A stretch of DNA of 64,000 bases from Streptomyces sp. Isolate_45 (GCF_024721315.2 NZ_JANFAK020000006.1:44460-108459); one strand, 5' to 3'; positions 27,606-35,886 are shown, numbered from the stretch's first letter. A program made the numbers and translations. The notes: generated by a model from the letters alone, not told the origin.

Positions 27606-29018
27606 ATGCGTACTGCTTACAGCGTGGAGACCGTACGGGCCGCCGAGCGCGAGCTGATGGCCCGGTTGCCCGAAGGCACCCTCATGGCCCGGGCGGCGGC
27701 CGGACTGGCCGTCGTCTGCGCGGGCCTGCTCACGCGCCGTCGCGGCCGGGTCTACGGGTCGAAGGTCGTGCTGCTCGTCGGACCCGGCGACAACGGCGGC
27801 GACGCCCTGTACGCCGGCGCCCGCCTGGCCCGGCGCGGCGCCGGGGTGACGGCCGTGCCGATGGATCCCGAGCGGGTGCACGCGGGCGGGCTCGCCGCGC
27901 TGCGGGCCGCCGGAGGGCGACTCGCGCCGGCCGTCCCGGCGCGGGCCGACCTCGTCGTGGACGGACTGCTCGGCATCGGCGGCCGTGGCGGACTGCGGCC
28001 GGCCGCCGCCGCGCTCGTGGAGCGGGTGCCGGACGGGGCGCTCGTCGTCGCCGCCGACCTGCCCAGCGGGGTCGACGCGGACACCGGGGAGACGGCGGGC
28101 CCGGCCGTCACGGCCGGGGTGACGGTCGCCTTCGGGGCGTACAAGCCCGGGTTGCTCATCGACCCGGGGGCGTCGCTGGCCGGCGCCGTACGGCTCGTGG
28201 ACATCGGGCTGGAGCTGCCCGTCCCCGACCTGGAGGCCCTGCAACACGCCGACGTGGCCCGGCTGCTGCCCGCCCCCACGGCGTCGAGCGACAAGTACCG
28301 GCGGGGCGTCGTAGGGATCGTCGCCGGGTCCGACCGCTACCCGGGCGCGGCGGTCCTGGCCGTGGCCGGAGCCCTGCGCGGCGGCGCCGGCGCCGTCCGG
28401 TACTTGGGCCCACCGGCCGTCGCGGAGGCCGTGCTCGCGCGGTACCCGGAGACCCTGATCGGGCGCGGCCGGGTACAGGCGTGGGTCGTCGGGCCGGGCA
28501 TCGGCGACGGGCGCGGCGCGGAGGTCGCCGAGGCGCTGGCCGACCCGGACGCGGCGGTGCTCGTCGACGCCGACGGGCTGCGCGGACTGGACCCGGCCGT
28601 GGTGCGCGGACGCCGGGCGGCGACCCTGCTGACCCCGCACGCGGGCGAGGCCGCGGCCCTGCTCGGGGTGGACCGGGCGGCGGTCGAGGCGGGCCGACTG
28701 GCCTCCGTACGGGCGCTGGCCGCACGGTACGGGGCGACGGTCCTGCTGAAGGGGTCGACGACGTTGGTGGCCTCCGGCGCGGCCCCCGTGCGGGTCAATC
28801 CGACCGGGACCCCGTGGCTCGCGACCGCCGGGAGCGGTGACGTGCTGTCCGGGCTGGCCGGATCGCTGCTCGCGGCCGGGCTCGGCGGGGTGGACGCCGG
28901 GTCGGTGGCGGCGTACCTGCACGGCCTGGCCGCCCGCCGCGCCTCGGCCGGAGCCCCGGTGACGGCCCACGAGGTGGCGCGGGCCCTGCCCGAGGCGTGG
29001 CGCGACGTCCTGCGCTGA
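27606..29018 (+). CDS. nnr: Bifunctional NAD(P)H-hydrate epimerase and ADP-dependent dehydratase
   Basis: Repairs NADHX and NADPHX, the hydrated damage forms of NAD(P)H. In this 470-aa fusion the N-terminal YjeF_N epimerase domain (about 1-205) has the loop GPGDNGGDALYAG, and the C-terminal ribokinase-like dehydratase domain (about 220-470) has LLTPHAGEAAALL and the catalytic NPTGTPWLATAGSGDVLSG. I start at the ATG at 27606, with GGCAGG eight bases ahead; the GTG at 27600 is too close to that site. A weak hairpin plus T-run follows the stop. Confidence 0.95.
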   Translation: MRTAYSVETVRAAERELMARLPEGTLMARAAAGLAVVCAGLLTRRRGRVYGSKVVLLVGPGDNGGDALYAGARLARRGAGVTAVPMDPERVHAGGLAALRAAGGRLAPAVPARADLVVDGLLGIGGRGGLRPAAAALVERVPDGALVVAADLPSGVDADTGETAGPAVTAGVTVAFGAYKPGLLIDPGASLAGAVRLVDIGLELPVPDLEALQHADVARLLPAPTASSDKYRRGVVGIVAGSDRYPGAAVLAVAGALRGGAGAVRYLGPPAVAEAVLARYPETLIGRGRVQAWVVGPGIGDGRGAEVAEALADPDAAVLVDADGLRGLDPAVVRGRRAATLLTPHAGEAAALLGVDRAAVEAGRLASVRALAARYGATVLLKGSTTLVASGAAPVRVNPTGTPWLATAGSGDVLSGLAGSLLAAGLGGVDAGSVAAYLHGLAARRASAGAPVTAHEVARALPEAWRDVLR

Positions 29019-29022
29019 CGCG

Positions 29023-29043
29023 CCGCCCGTGCGGTGGGTTTTT
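29023..29043 (+). terminator. Weak hairpin with T-run after nnr
   Basis: CCGCC and GGTGG can form a 5-bp stem (one G-U) around a five-base loop, followed by GTTTTT, unusual in this GC-rich sequence. It is short, so efficiency is doubtful. Confidence 0.4.
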
Positions 29044-29123
29044 GTCCCGGAGGGTCGGATTGGCCCCGTACCGCGGCCGGTGCGGGGCGGGCGGTACGGG
29101 GCGGTTCTGAGAGACTGACCTCG

Positions 29124-30272
29124 ATGAACGAGACACCGACGCGCGTGTACGCCGAGATCGACCTTGACGCAGTACGGGAGAACGTACGCGCACTGCGCGC
29201 GCGGGCGCCCCGTTCCCGGCTGATGGCCGTCGTCAAGGCGAACGCCTACGGGCACGGGGCCGTCCCCTGCGCCCGGGCGGCCCGGGAGGCCGGCGCCGAC
29301 TGGCTCGGGACCGCGACCCCCGAGGAAGCGCTCGAACTGCGGGCCGCCGGCATCGGGGGACCGGTGCTGTGCTGGCTGTGGACCCCCGGCGGCCCCTGGC
29401 GGGAAGCCATCGAGGCCGACGTCGACGTGTCCGTCAGCGCGATGTGGGCCCTGGACGAGGTCCGCGCCGCGGCCCGCGCCGCCGGCCGACCCGCCCGCGT
29501 CCAGCTCAAGGCCGACACCGGCCTCGGCCGCAACGGCTGCCAGCCCGCCGAATGGGCGGAACTGGTCGGCGCCGCCGTCGCCGCCCAGGCCGAGGGCACC
29601 GTCCAGGTCACCGGCGTCTGGTCGCACTTCGCCTGCGCCGACGAGCCGGGCCACCCGTCCATCCAGCTCCAGCTCGCCGCCTTCCGCGACATGCTCGCGT
29701 ACGCGGAGAAGGAGGGCGTCGACCCCGAGGTCCGGCACATCGCCAACTCCCCGGCCACGCTCACCCTCCCCGAGAGCCACTTCGACCTCGTCCGACCGGG
29801 CCTCGCCGTCTACGGCGTCTCACCGGCGCCCGAACTCGGCACCCCCGCCCAACTCGGCCTGCGCCCCGCCATGACCGTCCGGGCGTCCGTCGCCCTGGTC
29901 AAGACGGTCCCCGCGGGCCACGGGGTGAGCTACGGCCACCACCACGTCACCGAGTCCGAGACGACGCTCGCGCTCATTCCCGCCGGGTACGCCGACGGGT
30001 TCCCGCGGAACGCCTCCGACGCCGGCCCCGTCCTGGTCGGCGGCCGGATCCACCACGCGGCCGGGCGGATCGCCATGGACCAGTTCGTCGTCGACCTCGG
30101 ATCCGACCCGGGAGCCGCGGAGCTCCGGGCCGGCGACGAGGCCGTCCTGTTCGGTGACGCCGAACGGGGCGAACCCACCGCCGAGGACTGGGCTCGAGCG
30201 GCGCATACGATCGGGTATGAGATCGTCACCCGTATCGGAGGCCGGGTCCCCCGGGTGTACCTGGGCGGCTGA
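29124..30272 (+). CDS. alr: Alanine racemase
   Basis: PLP enzyme that supplies D-alanine for peptidoglycan. The 382-aa protein has the cofactor lysine Lys38 in AVVKANAYGHGAV and the second catalytic residue, tyrosine, in the GVSYGHHHV segment near residue 272. The C-terminal barrel has the substrate-binding GRIAMDQFVVDLG. The start is the ATG at 29124; the frame stays open to 29034 without family similarity. A 17-bp gap leads to the hydrolase gene, so the two probably share a transcript that continues into tsaE. Confidence 0.97.
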   Translation: MNETPTRVYAEIDLDAVRENVRALRARAPRSRLMAVVKANAYGHGAVPCARAAREAGADWLGTATPEEALELRAAGIGGPVLCWLWTPGGPWREAIEADVDVSVSAMWALDEVRAAARAAGRPARVQLKADTGLGRNGCQPAEWAELVGAAVAAQAEGTVQVTGVWSHFACADEPGHPSIQLQLAAFRDMLAYAEKEGVDPEVRHIANSPATLTLPESHFDLVRPGLAVYGVSPAPELGTPAQLGLRPAMTVRASVALVKTVPAGHGVSYGHHHVTESETTLALIPAGYADGFPRNASDAGPVLVGGRIHHAAGRIAMDQFVVDLGSDPGAAELRAGDEAVLFGDAERGEPTAEDWARAAHTIGYEIVTRIGGRVPRVYLGG

Positions 30273-30289
30273 GTGAGGACGGCGACGGC

Positions 30290-31465
30290 ATGAGCGAGAA
30301 CTGGCGCAAGGCGGGCTGGGCCGGCGCGGCCATCGGCGTGCTGGCGGCGGGCGCGGCGGCCGGTGTCGCCGTCGAACGGATCACCGTCGGACGTGGCCTG
30401 CGGATGAAGGCGCGCCTCGCGCTCGACGCGGCCGGCGACTACGGCTCCCTGCGCGGCACCGAGGGCACCTGTCGGGCCGAGGACGGCACCGAGCTCCACT
30501 ACGAGACCGACGAACTGCCCGACGACGGCAAGAAGCGGCGCCCGCGCCGCGCGGACACCGCCGGCGCCACCGTCGTCTTCTGCCACGGCTACTGCCTCGG
30601 CCAGGACTCCTGGCACTTCCAGCGCGCCGCCCTGCGCGGGGTGGTCCGCAGCGTCTACTGGGACCAGCGCAGCCACGGCCGCAGCGCGCGGGGCGTCGCC
30701 CAGGCCGAGGGCGTACCGGTGACCATCGAGCAGCTCGGCCGGGACCTGAAGGCCGTCATCGACGCCGCCGCCCCCGAGGGCCCCCTCGTGCTCGTCGGCC
30801 ACTCGATGGGCGGAATGACCGTCATGGCCCTCGCCGAGCAGTTCCCCGACCTGGTGCGCGACCGCGTCGTCGGCGTGGCGCTCGTCGGCACCTCCAGCGG
30901 CCGCCTCGACGAGGTGACCTACGGGCTGCCCGCCTACGGCCTGGGCGCCGTACGCCGCGTGCTCCCGGGCGTGCTCAGGGCCCTCGGCTCCCAGACCGAA
31001 CTGGTGGAGCGGGGCCGGCGGGCCACCGCCGACCTCTTCGCGGGCATGATCAAGATGTACTCGTTCGGTTCGAGGGACGTGGACCCCGGCGTCGCCCGCT
31101 TCGCCGAGCGGCTGATCGAGGCGACCCCGATCGACGTCGTCGCCGCGTTCTACCCGGCGTTCCAGACCCACGACAAGACCGCGGCGCTCCAGCGGTTCGC
31201 GGACATCCCCGTCACCGTCATCGCCGCCGACCGGGACATGATCACCCCGCCCGAGCACAGCGTGGCCATCAAGGAGACGCTGCCGGCCGCCGAACTGGTG
31301 GTGCTGGAAGGCGCCGGGCACCTGATGATGCTGGAGCGCCCCGACATCGTGACCGGGCTGCTGACCGGCCTCCTGGCGCGCGCGGGAGCCCTTCCCGCAG
31401 CGACTAACGTTGGGACGCATGATGGAAGAAGTACCGCGGGAAGCGCCGCGCAGCCCGGCCGCTGA
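30290..31465 (+). CDS. Alpha/beta hydrolase with N-terminal membrane anchor
   Basis: Protein of 391 aa. A hydrophobic segment (about residues 8-28) likely anchors it in the membrane, with the catalytic domain following. The oxyanion region is VVFCHGYCLGQDSWHF and the nucleophile elbow is GHSMGG with Ser at about residue 170; an Asp (AADRDM) and a His (GAGHLMM) near the C terminus complete the triad. It lies in the alr-hydrolase-tsaE group common to Streptomyces; the substrate is unknown. The last 47 bp overlap the tsaE start. Confidence 0.88.
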   Translation: MSENWRKAGWAGAAIGVLAAGAAAGVAVERITVGRGLRMKARLALDAAGDYGSLRGTEGTCRAEDGTELHYETDELPDDGKKRRPRRADTAGATVVFCHGYCLGQDSWHFQRAALRGVVRSVYWDQRSHGRSARGVAQAEGVPVTIEQLGRDLKAVIDAAAPEGPLVLVGHSMGGMTVMALAEQFPDLVRDRVVGVALVGTSSGRLDEVTYGLPAYGLGAVRRVLPGVLRALGSQTELVERGRRATADLFAGMIKMYSFGSRDVDPGVARFAERLIEATPIDVVAAFYPAFQTHDKTAALQRFADIPVTVIAADRDMITPPEHSVAIKETLPAAELVVLEGAGHLMMLERPDIVTGLLTGLLARAGALPAATNVGTHDGRSTAGSAAQPGR

Positions 31466-31970
31466 GGTCCTCGCCGGAACCGCCGCCGAAACCCTGATCA
31501 CCGTCGACTCGCCCGCCTCCATGCAGGACCTGGGCCGCAGGATCGCCGGCCTGCTGCGCCCCGGCGACCTCGTCCTGCTGACCGGCGAGCTCGGCGCGGG
31601 CAAGACCACCCTGACCCGTGGCCTCGGCGAGGGGCTCGGCGTCCGCGGGGCGGTGACCTCCCCGACCTTCGTGATCGCCCGCGTGCACCCGCCCCTGGCC
31701 GACGGGCCGGCGCTGGTGCACGTGGACGCGTACCGGCTGGGCGGCGGGCTCGACGAGATGGAGGACCTGGACCTCGACGTCTCGCTGCCCGAGTCCGTGG
31801 TCGTCGTCGAATGGGGCGACGGCAAGGTGGAGGAGCTCTCCGACGACCGCCTGCACGTGGTCATCGGCCGGGCGGTCGGCCACGAGGAGGTCCTGGACGA
31901 CGTGCGCGAGGTCGCGGTGCGCGGCGTCGGCGCGCGCTGGGTCGGAGCGGGGTTGGCGGGATTGGCGTAG
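31419..31970 (+). CDS. tsaE: tRNA t6A threonylcarbamoyladenosine synthesis ATPase TsaE
   Basis: ATPase that drives the TsaB-TsaD-TsaE complex, which transfers the threonylcarbamoyl group to A37 of ANN-reading tRNAs. The 183-aa protein has the P-loop GELGAGKTTLTRG and the conserved HVDAYRLGG and VVVVEWGDG motifs. About 30 residues of N-terminal extension precede the core. I start at the ATG at 31419; the ATG at 31422 and a TTG at 31410 are alternatives. Whichever is right, the gene begins inside the hydrolase gene. tsaB and tsaD lie 1.2 kb downstream. Confidence 0.93.
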   Translation: MMEEVPREAPRSPAAEVLAGTAAETLITVDSPASMQDLGRRIAGLLRPGDLVLLTGELGAGKTTLTRGLGEGLGVRGAVTSPTFVIARVHPPLADGPALVHVDAYRLGGGLDEMEDLDLDVSLPESVVVVEWGDGKVEELSDDRLHVVIGRAVGHEEVLDDVREVAVRGVGARWVGAGLAGLA

Positions 31971-32114
31971 CGCGGCGTCGGCGCCCGGGATCGGCCGGTC
32001 GGGGAGCGTCCCGGGCGTCCCGCCGGGGCTCCTCGCGCGAAAAGGTACCGACAAGTCGTCGGGAAAACATTGCGCTCCCGGCGGGCTGCGTGGTCACATG
32101 GTACTCAGCACTGG

Positions 32115-32128
32115 TTAGGTTTACCTAA
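32115..32128. promoter_or_regulatory. Perfect palindrome upstream of a 61-aa gene, likely operator
   Basis: TTAGGTTTACCTAA is a perfect inverted repeat (TTAGGT, TT, ACCTAA), 29 bp before the ATG of the small gene and AT-rich against the local background. Its half-sites equal those of actinobacterial iron boxes of the DmdR/IdeR type, but those are 19 bp with a wider centre, so the regulator is unknown. TGGTCA lies 18 bp upstream of it, so it could overlap a -10 region. Confidence 0.55.
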
Positions 32129-32157
32129 GTACGGTGTCCCGGGTTCAGGAGGCAGCC

Positions 32158-32343
32158 ATGTCGGCAGCAGGAGCAGAGCGAGCGCCCGTCGTGTCCATGC
32201 GGGTCCTGCTCGCGGCGGGCGCGGCCGCCACGGCGGTCTCGACCCCGCCCTCGTGGCTCGGCCGGTCCCCGGAAGCACCGCGGGCCGTCGCCGTGCCGCC
32301 CGCGCACGGCGAACAGGCCGCCCCGGAGTCGGAAGCGGCCTGA
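32158..32343 (+). CDS. Small protein of 61 aa, unknown function
   Basis: An ideal AGGAGG lies six bases before the ATG, which makes this short frame convincing. The product has a mildly hydrophobic N-terminal half (VVSMRVLLAAGAAATAVS) that could be a membrane segment or signal, then a Pro/Ala/Glu-rich hydrophilic tail. No motif or family is recognised. An upstream in-frame GTG at 32134 lacks a binding site. The palindrome at 32115-32128 suggests tight regulation. It converges with the YkuD-like gene across a minisatellite. Confidence 0.65.
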   Translation: MSAAGAERAPVVSMRVLLAAGAAATAVSTPPSWLGRSPEAPRAVAVPPAHGEQAAPESEAA

Positions 32344-32365
32344 TACCCACGTACGGGTGAAACGC

Positions 32366-32457
32366 GTCGGGAGACGGCCGGGCGGCCGGGAGACGGCGCG
32401 TCGGTCGGGAGACGGCGCGAAGTCGGGAGACGGCGCGAAGTCGGGAGACGGCGCGTC
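32366..32457. repeat. 18-bp minisatellite between two convergent genes
   Basis: Units based on GTCGGGAGACGGCGCGAA repeat head to tail: perfect copies at 32404-32421 and 32422-32439, close copies at 32386 and 32440, and a shorter diverged one at 32366. The array occupies most of the space between the stop codons of the 61-aa gene and the YkuD-like gene. It has no spacers, so it is not CRISPR; slippage expansion is likely. Confidence 0.9.
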
Positions 32458-32474
32458 GGTCGGACCGCGTCGGG

Positions 32475-33032
32475 TCAGGGAACGACGACGATCTTCGCGC
32501 CGATCGTGGCGAACGCCCACATCGCGTCGCCGTCCGCCCGCGCCATGCGGATGCCGCCGGTCTTCTTCGTCAGGTCCGGCGCCGGCGTCGCGCCGTCCAC
32601 GCGGGCACTGAAGCCGACCGCGACGCCCTCGGTGCTGGTGAACCGCACGACGTGCTCGATCGGCACCCCGTCCGTGCCCGTGACCGAACCCGAGCGCGAC
32701 GTGACCACGTAGCCGCCGGGCACCGGGTTCACCGAGCTCGGCACCACCGTGAACGTCCGCGGCTCCGGAGCCCCCTCCGTGACCAGCCACACCCGCTTCT
32801 GGGCCAGCGAGTAAACGACGCGCGTGCCGATCCCGGAGTCGGCCGGCACGGCCCCCGGCTTCGCCGGCTGCTGGGCCTGGGCCTGATCGGGGGCGGCGGG
32901 CGCGGGGGCGGTCGGAGCCGCCTTCGGGGGGAGCGCCGGCGCGGTCGCCGAGGCCTGGTAGCCGAGGAACGCGACGGCGGCGATTGCCGCGACCGTGAGC
33001 CCGGCCACGATTCCCGAGCTGCTGCGTGCCAC
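32475..33032 (-). CDS. YkuD-like (L,D-transpeptidase fold) protein lacking catalytic residues
   Basis: Membrane-anchored protein of 185 aa: one N-terminal membrane segment (about residues 6-27), a Pro/Ala/Gln linker to about residue 65, then a C-terminal domain that follows the YkuD pattern from TRVVYSLAQKRVWLVTEG to GGIRMARADGDAMWAF and IGAKIVVV. In active L,D-transpeptidases the end reads SHGCIRM with a catalytic Cys; here it is KTGGIRM, with Gly160 in its place, and the upstream His position is occupied by FSA. It therefore cannot cross-link by the known mechanism. The start is GTG at 33032 with GAGGTGGAG ahead. It is divergent from tsaB. Confidence 0.7.
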   Translation of the reverse strand: MARSSSGIVAGLTVAAIAAVAFLGYQASATAPALPPKAAPTAPAPAAPDQAQAQQPAKPGAVPADSGIGTRVVYSLAQKRVWLVTEGAPEPRTFTVVPSSVNPVPGGYVVTSRSGSVTGTDGVPIEHVVRFTSTEGVAVGFSARVDGATPAPDLTKKTGGIRMARADGDAMWAFATIGAKIVVVP

Positions 33033-33168
33033 CTTGCTCCACCTCTCCGCGCCTGTGTGTGGACCTGCGTCCGGACTTGGGTGCGATACCCCGGTCGAAA
33101 GGTAGCAGCAGGACCGCCCGACGCCCCGGCCGCAAGGCCCTGGGGCCCGGGAGTCGTAGGCTGTTCGC

Positions 33169-33831
33169 GTGCTCTTGCTCGCTGTAGATACCGCCACGCC
33201 CGCCGTCACCGTCGCCCTGCACGACGGGGAGTCCGTCCTCGCCGAGTCGAACCAGGTCGACGCCCGCCGCCACGGGGAGCTCCTGCTGCCCTCCGTGGAC
33301 AAGGTCCTCGCCGAGGCCGGGCTGAAGCTCGAAGCCGTCACCGGCATCGTCGTGGGCGTCGGCCCCGGCCCCTACACCGGGCTCCGCGTCGGCCTCGTCA
33401 CCGCCTCCACCTTCGCCTCCGTCCTCGGCGTCCCGGTCCACGGCCTGTGCACCCTCGACGGACTCGCGTACGCCGCGGGCGCCGCCGGCATCGAGGGCCC
33501 CTTCGTCGTCGCCACCGACGCGCGGCGCAAGGAGGTCTACTGGGCCCGGTACGAGGACGCCCGCACCCGGACCGGCGAGCCCGCCGTGGACCGCCCGGCC
33601 GACATCGCCGAGCGCGTCGCCGGACTGCCCGCCGTGGGCCAGGGCGCCCACCTCTACCCCGAGGTGTTCACGGACGCGCGCGCCCCCGAGCACCAGTCGG
33701 CCGCCTCCCTCGCGGCCCTGGCCGCCGAACGGCTCGCGGCGGGCGCGGAGTTCCTCCCGCCCACCCCGCTCTACCTGCGCCGGCCCGACGCCCAGGTGCC
33801 CAAGAACTACAAGGTGGTCACCCCGAAGTGA
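33169..33831 (+). CDS. tsaB: tRNA t6A synthesis complex subunit TsaB
   Basis: ASKHA-fold partner that forms a heterodimer with TsaD. The 220-aa protein starts MLLLAVDTATPAVTVALHDG and has the hallmark GVGPGPYTGLRVGLVTAST near residue 63. It lacks the metal-binding histidines of TsaD, as expected. The start is GTG at 33169. The stop overlaps the rimI GTG, and rimI overlaps tsaD, so the three are translationally coupled. Confidence 0.96.
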   Translation: MLLLAVDTATPAVTVALHDGESVLAESNQVDARRHGELLLPSVDKVLAEAGLKLEAVTGIVVGVGPGPYTGLRVGLVTASTFASVLGVPVHGLCTLDGLAYAAGAAGIEGPFVVATDARRKEVYWARYEDARTRTGEPAVDRPADIAERVAGLPAVGQGAHLYPEVFTDARAPEHQSAASLAALAAERLAAGAEFLPPTPLYLRRPDAQVPKNYKVVTPK

Positions 33832-34340
33832 CCCCCGAGACCCCCGCGCTGCGCGAGATGCGCTGGTGGGACATCGACCCGGTGCTGGAGCTGGAACACG
33901 AGCTCTTCCCCGACGACGCCTGGTCCGCCGGCATGTTCTGGTCCGAACTCGCCCACGCGCGCGGCCCGCACGCCACCCGCCGCTACGTCGTCGCCGAGGA
34001 CCCGGCGACCGGCCGCCTGGCGGGCTACGCCGGGCTGGCCTCCGCCGGTGACCTGGCCGACGTACAGACCATCGCGGTCGCCCGCGAGCAGTGGGGCACC
34101 GGCCTCGGAGCCCGGCTGCTGTCCGAACTGCTGCGCGCCGCGACCGCCTTCGAATGCGCCGAGGTGCTGCTGGAGGTCCGGGTCGACAACACCCGCGCCC
34201 AGCGGCTCTACGAGCGCTTCGGCTTCGAACCGATCGGCTTCCGCCGCGGCTACTACCAGCCCGGGAACGTCGACGCGCTCGTGATGCGACTGACCGACCC
34301 CGCACAAGCACGAACTGAGAGCAGTGAGAGCAATGGCTGA
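33828..34340 (+). CDS. rimI: Ribosomal protein S18 N-acetyltransferase RimI-like
   Basis: GNAT-family acetyltransferase of 170 aa. The acetyl-CoA loop is [13 protein letters not shown] (about residues 85-97), followed by the conserved [19 protein letters not shown] and the closing [13 protein letters not shown] that marks RimI. RimI acetylates the N-terminal Ala of S18 in E. coli; in actinobacteria it may act on other proteins too. The GTG at 33828 overlaps the tsaB stop, and its own stop lies inside the tsaD start. Confidence 0.93.
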   Translation: MTPETPALREMRWWDIDPVLELEHELFPDDAWSAGMFWSELAHARGPHATRRYVVAEDPATGRLAGYAGLASAGDLADVQTIAVAREQWGTGLGARLLSELLRAATAFECAEVLLEVRVDNTRAQRLYERFGFEPIGFRRGYYQPGNVDALVMRLTDPAQARTESSESNG

Positions 34341-35496
34341 CGAACCTCTCGTCCTCGGCATCGAGACCTCCTGCGACGAGACCGGCGTCGGCGTCGTCCG
34401 CGGCACGACCCTGCTCGCGGACGCCATCGCGTCGAGCGTCGACGAGCACGCCCGCTTCGGCGGCGTCGTGCCCGAGGTCGCCTCCAGGGCCCACCTGGAG
34501 GCCATGGTCCCCACCATCGAGCGCGCCCTGAAGGAGGCCGGCGTCAGCGCCCGCGACCTCGACGGCATCGCGGTCACCGCCGGCCCCGGGCTGGCCGGAG
34601 CGCTGCTCGTGGGCGTCTCGGCGGCGAAGGCGTACGCGTACGCGCTGGGCAAGCCGCTCTACGGGGTCAACCACCTCGCCTCGCACATCTGCGTCGACCA
34701 GCTGGAACACGGGCCGCTGCCCGAGCCGACCATGGCGCTGCTGGTGTCCGGCGGCCACTCCTCGCTGCTGTTGGCCCCGGACATCACCTCCGACGTCCGT
34801 CCGCTCGGCGCGACCATCGACGACGCCGCCGGCGAGGCCTTCGACAAGATCGCCCGGGTGCTCCAGCTCGGCTTCCCCGGCGGCCCGGTCATCGACCGGC
34901 TCGCGCGGGAGGGCGACCCGAAGGCGATCAACTTCCCGCGCGGTCTGACGGGGCCGCGCGACGCGGCGTACGACTTCTCCTTCTCCGGCCTCAAGACGGC
35001 CGTCGCCCGCTGGATCGAGGCGAAGCGGAAGGCGGGCGAGGAGGTGCCGGTGCGCGACGTGGCCGCCTCCTTCCAGGAGGCGGTGGTGGACGTGCTGACC
35101 CGCAAGGCGATCCGTGCCTGCAAGGACGAGGGCGTCGACCACCTGATGATCGGCGGCGGTGTCGCCGCCAACTCCCGGCTCCGCTCGCTCGCGCAGGAGC
35201 GCTGCGACGACGCGGGGATCATCCTGCGCGTGCCGCGGCCGAAGCTGTGCACGGACAACGGCGCGATGGTCGCGGCGCTGGGCGCCGAGATGGTCAAGCG
35301 GAACCGGCCGGCGTCCGACTGGGACCTGTCCGCCGACTCCTCGCTGCCGGTGACCGAACCGCACGTCCCCGGGGTGTCGGGCGGGGACGATTCCGGCGAC
35401 GCGCACGGGCATGGTCACGGTCACGGTCACGGTCACGGTCACGGGCATGACCACGACCACGTGCACGAGCTGAGCAAGGACAACCTGTACTCGTGA
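34333..35496 (+). CDS. tsaD: tRNA N6-adenosine threonylcarbamoyltransferase TsaD with polyhistidine tail
   Basis: Catalytic subunit of t6A formation. The 387-aa protein has the [15 protein letters not shown] opening, the metal-binding RAHLEAM and NHLASHI histidines, [10 protein letters not shown] and the nucleotide site [12 protein letters not shown]. After the conserved core a linker of about 25 residues leads to a tail of alternating Gly-His followed by Asp-His pairs (about residues 358-377), encoded by near-perfect GGTCAC repeats, then ELSKDNLYS. The tail is absent from most TsaD proteins and may bind nickel, zinc or iron. The ATG at 34333 is preferred over a GTG at 34324. Confidence 0.95.
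   Translation: MADEPLVLGIETSCDETGVGVVRGTTLLADAIASSVDEHARFGGVVPEVASRAHLEAMVPTIERALKEAGVSARDLDGIAVTAGPGLAGALLVGVSAAKAYAYALGKPLYGVNHLASHICVDQLEHGPLPEPTMALLVSGGHSSLLLAPDITSDVRPLGATIDDAAGEAFDKIARVLQLGFPGGPVIDRLAREGDPKAINFPRGLTGPRDAAYDFSFSGLKTAVARWIEAKRKAGEEVPVRDVAASFQEAVVDVLTRKAIRACKDEGVDHLMIGGGVAANSRLRSLAQERCDDAGIILRVPRPKLCTDNGAMVAALGAEMVKRNRPASDWDLSADSSLPVTEPHVPGVSGGDDSGDAHGHGHGHGHGHGHGHDHDHVHELSKDNLYS
35411..35446 (+). repeat. GGTCAC microsatellite inside tsaD
   Basis: Hexamers GGTCAC repeat five times in exact succession (35414-35443) with degenerate copies on both sides (GGGCAT, GACCAC). Each unit codes for Gly-His, so gain or loss of units changes tail length without shifting the frame. Confidence 0.85.
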
Positions 35497-35765
35497 GCAC
35501 CGTCGCGCTGATGTGGGAGGCCCGGGCCGTCGAGGGTCGGGGCAACGAGCTGCTGGAGTGGGCCCGGGCGCAGGTCCTGGCCCGGGAGCCGGTGCGTCGT
35601 GAGGTACTGCGGGGCGGCCAGGACCGGGTGCTCGTCATCACCTGGTGGGAGGCCGTCGAGGGCACGGCGGCGGAGCTGCCCCAGCTGCCGGAACCGGCCG
35701 CCGACCTGATCACGCGGGCCGTGCACCGGTGGCGGTTCGAGTCGGTGGAGGTCACGGGCGGCTGA
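35493..35765 (+). CDS. Small conserved protein of 90 aa following tsaD
   Basis: Begins with a GTG that overlaps the tsaD stop, so it is likely co-translated. The product is compact and mixed alpha/beta ([20 protein letters not shown], then [12 protein letters not shown]), and its size and layout resemble an antibiotic-biosynthesis-monooxygenase (ABM) type ferredoxin-like fold; this is a weak resemblance, without catalytic residues to test. There is no signal or membrane segment. It converges with nothing and is followed by a 121-bp gap. Confidence 0.65.
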   Translation: MSTVALMWEARAVEGRGNELLEWARAQVLAREPVRREVLRGGQDRVLVITWWEAVEGTAAELPQLPEPAADLITRAVHRWRFESVEVTGG

Positions 35766-35886
35766 GGCCGCGGGCGGGGTCCTCCGTGCCCGCGGGCCGG
35801 CCGCCGGCCGCCGGGCCCGGGGTCCCGGTCGGGCGGCCGGCCCGGGGGTCGAAGCGGGCTCCGGTGGCGCTGTACCGGCTGCCGCT

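Noticed and set aside
32115..32128. Calling the palindrome a true DmdR/IdeR iron box
   Set aside because: Half-sites match, but the known box is 19 bp with a seven-base centre; this one is 14 bp with a two-base centre. Only an unnamed operator is supported.
32366..32457. CRISPR array
   Set aside because: Units are adjacent with no spacers, and no cas gene is present. The repeats at 15387-15438 were rejected as CRISPR for the same reason.
32125..35466. Minus-strand open frame of 1113 codons across tsaB-rimI-tsaD
   Set aside because: It runs opposite three well-recognised genes; long antisense frames arise from third-position GC bias. Its translation is low-complexity and has no family similarity. 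The same applies to the minus-strand frames at 16205-19477, 26769-29780 and 13122-14963.
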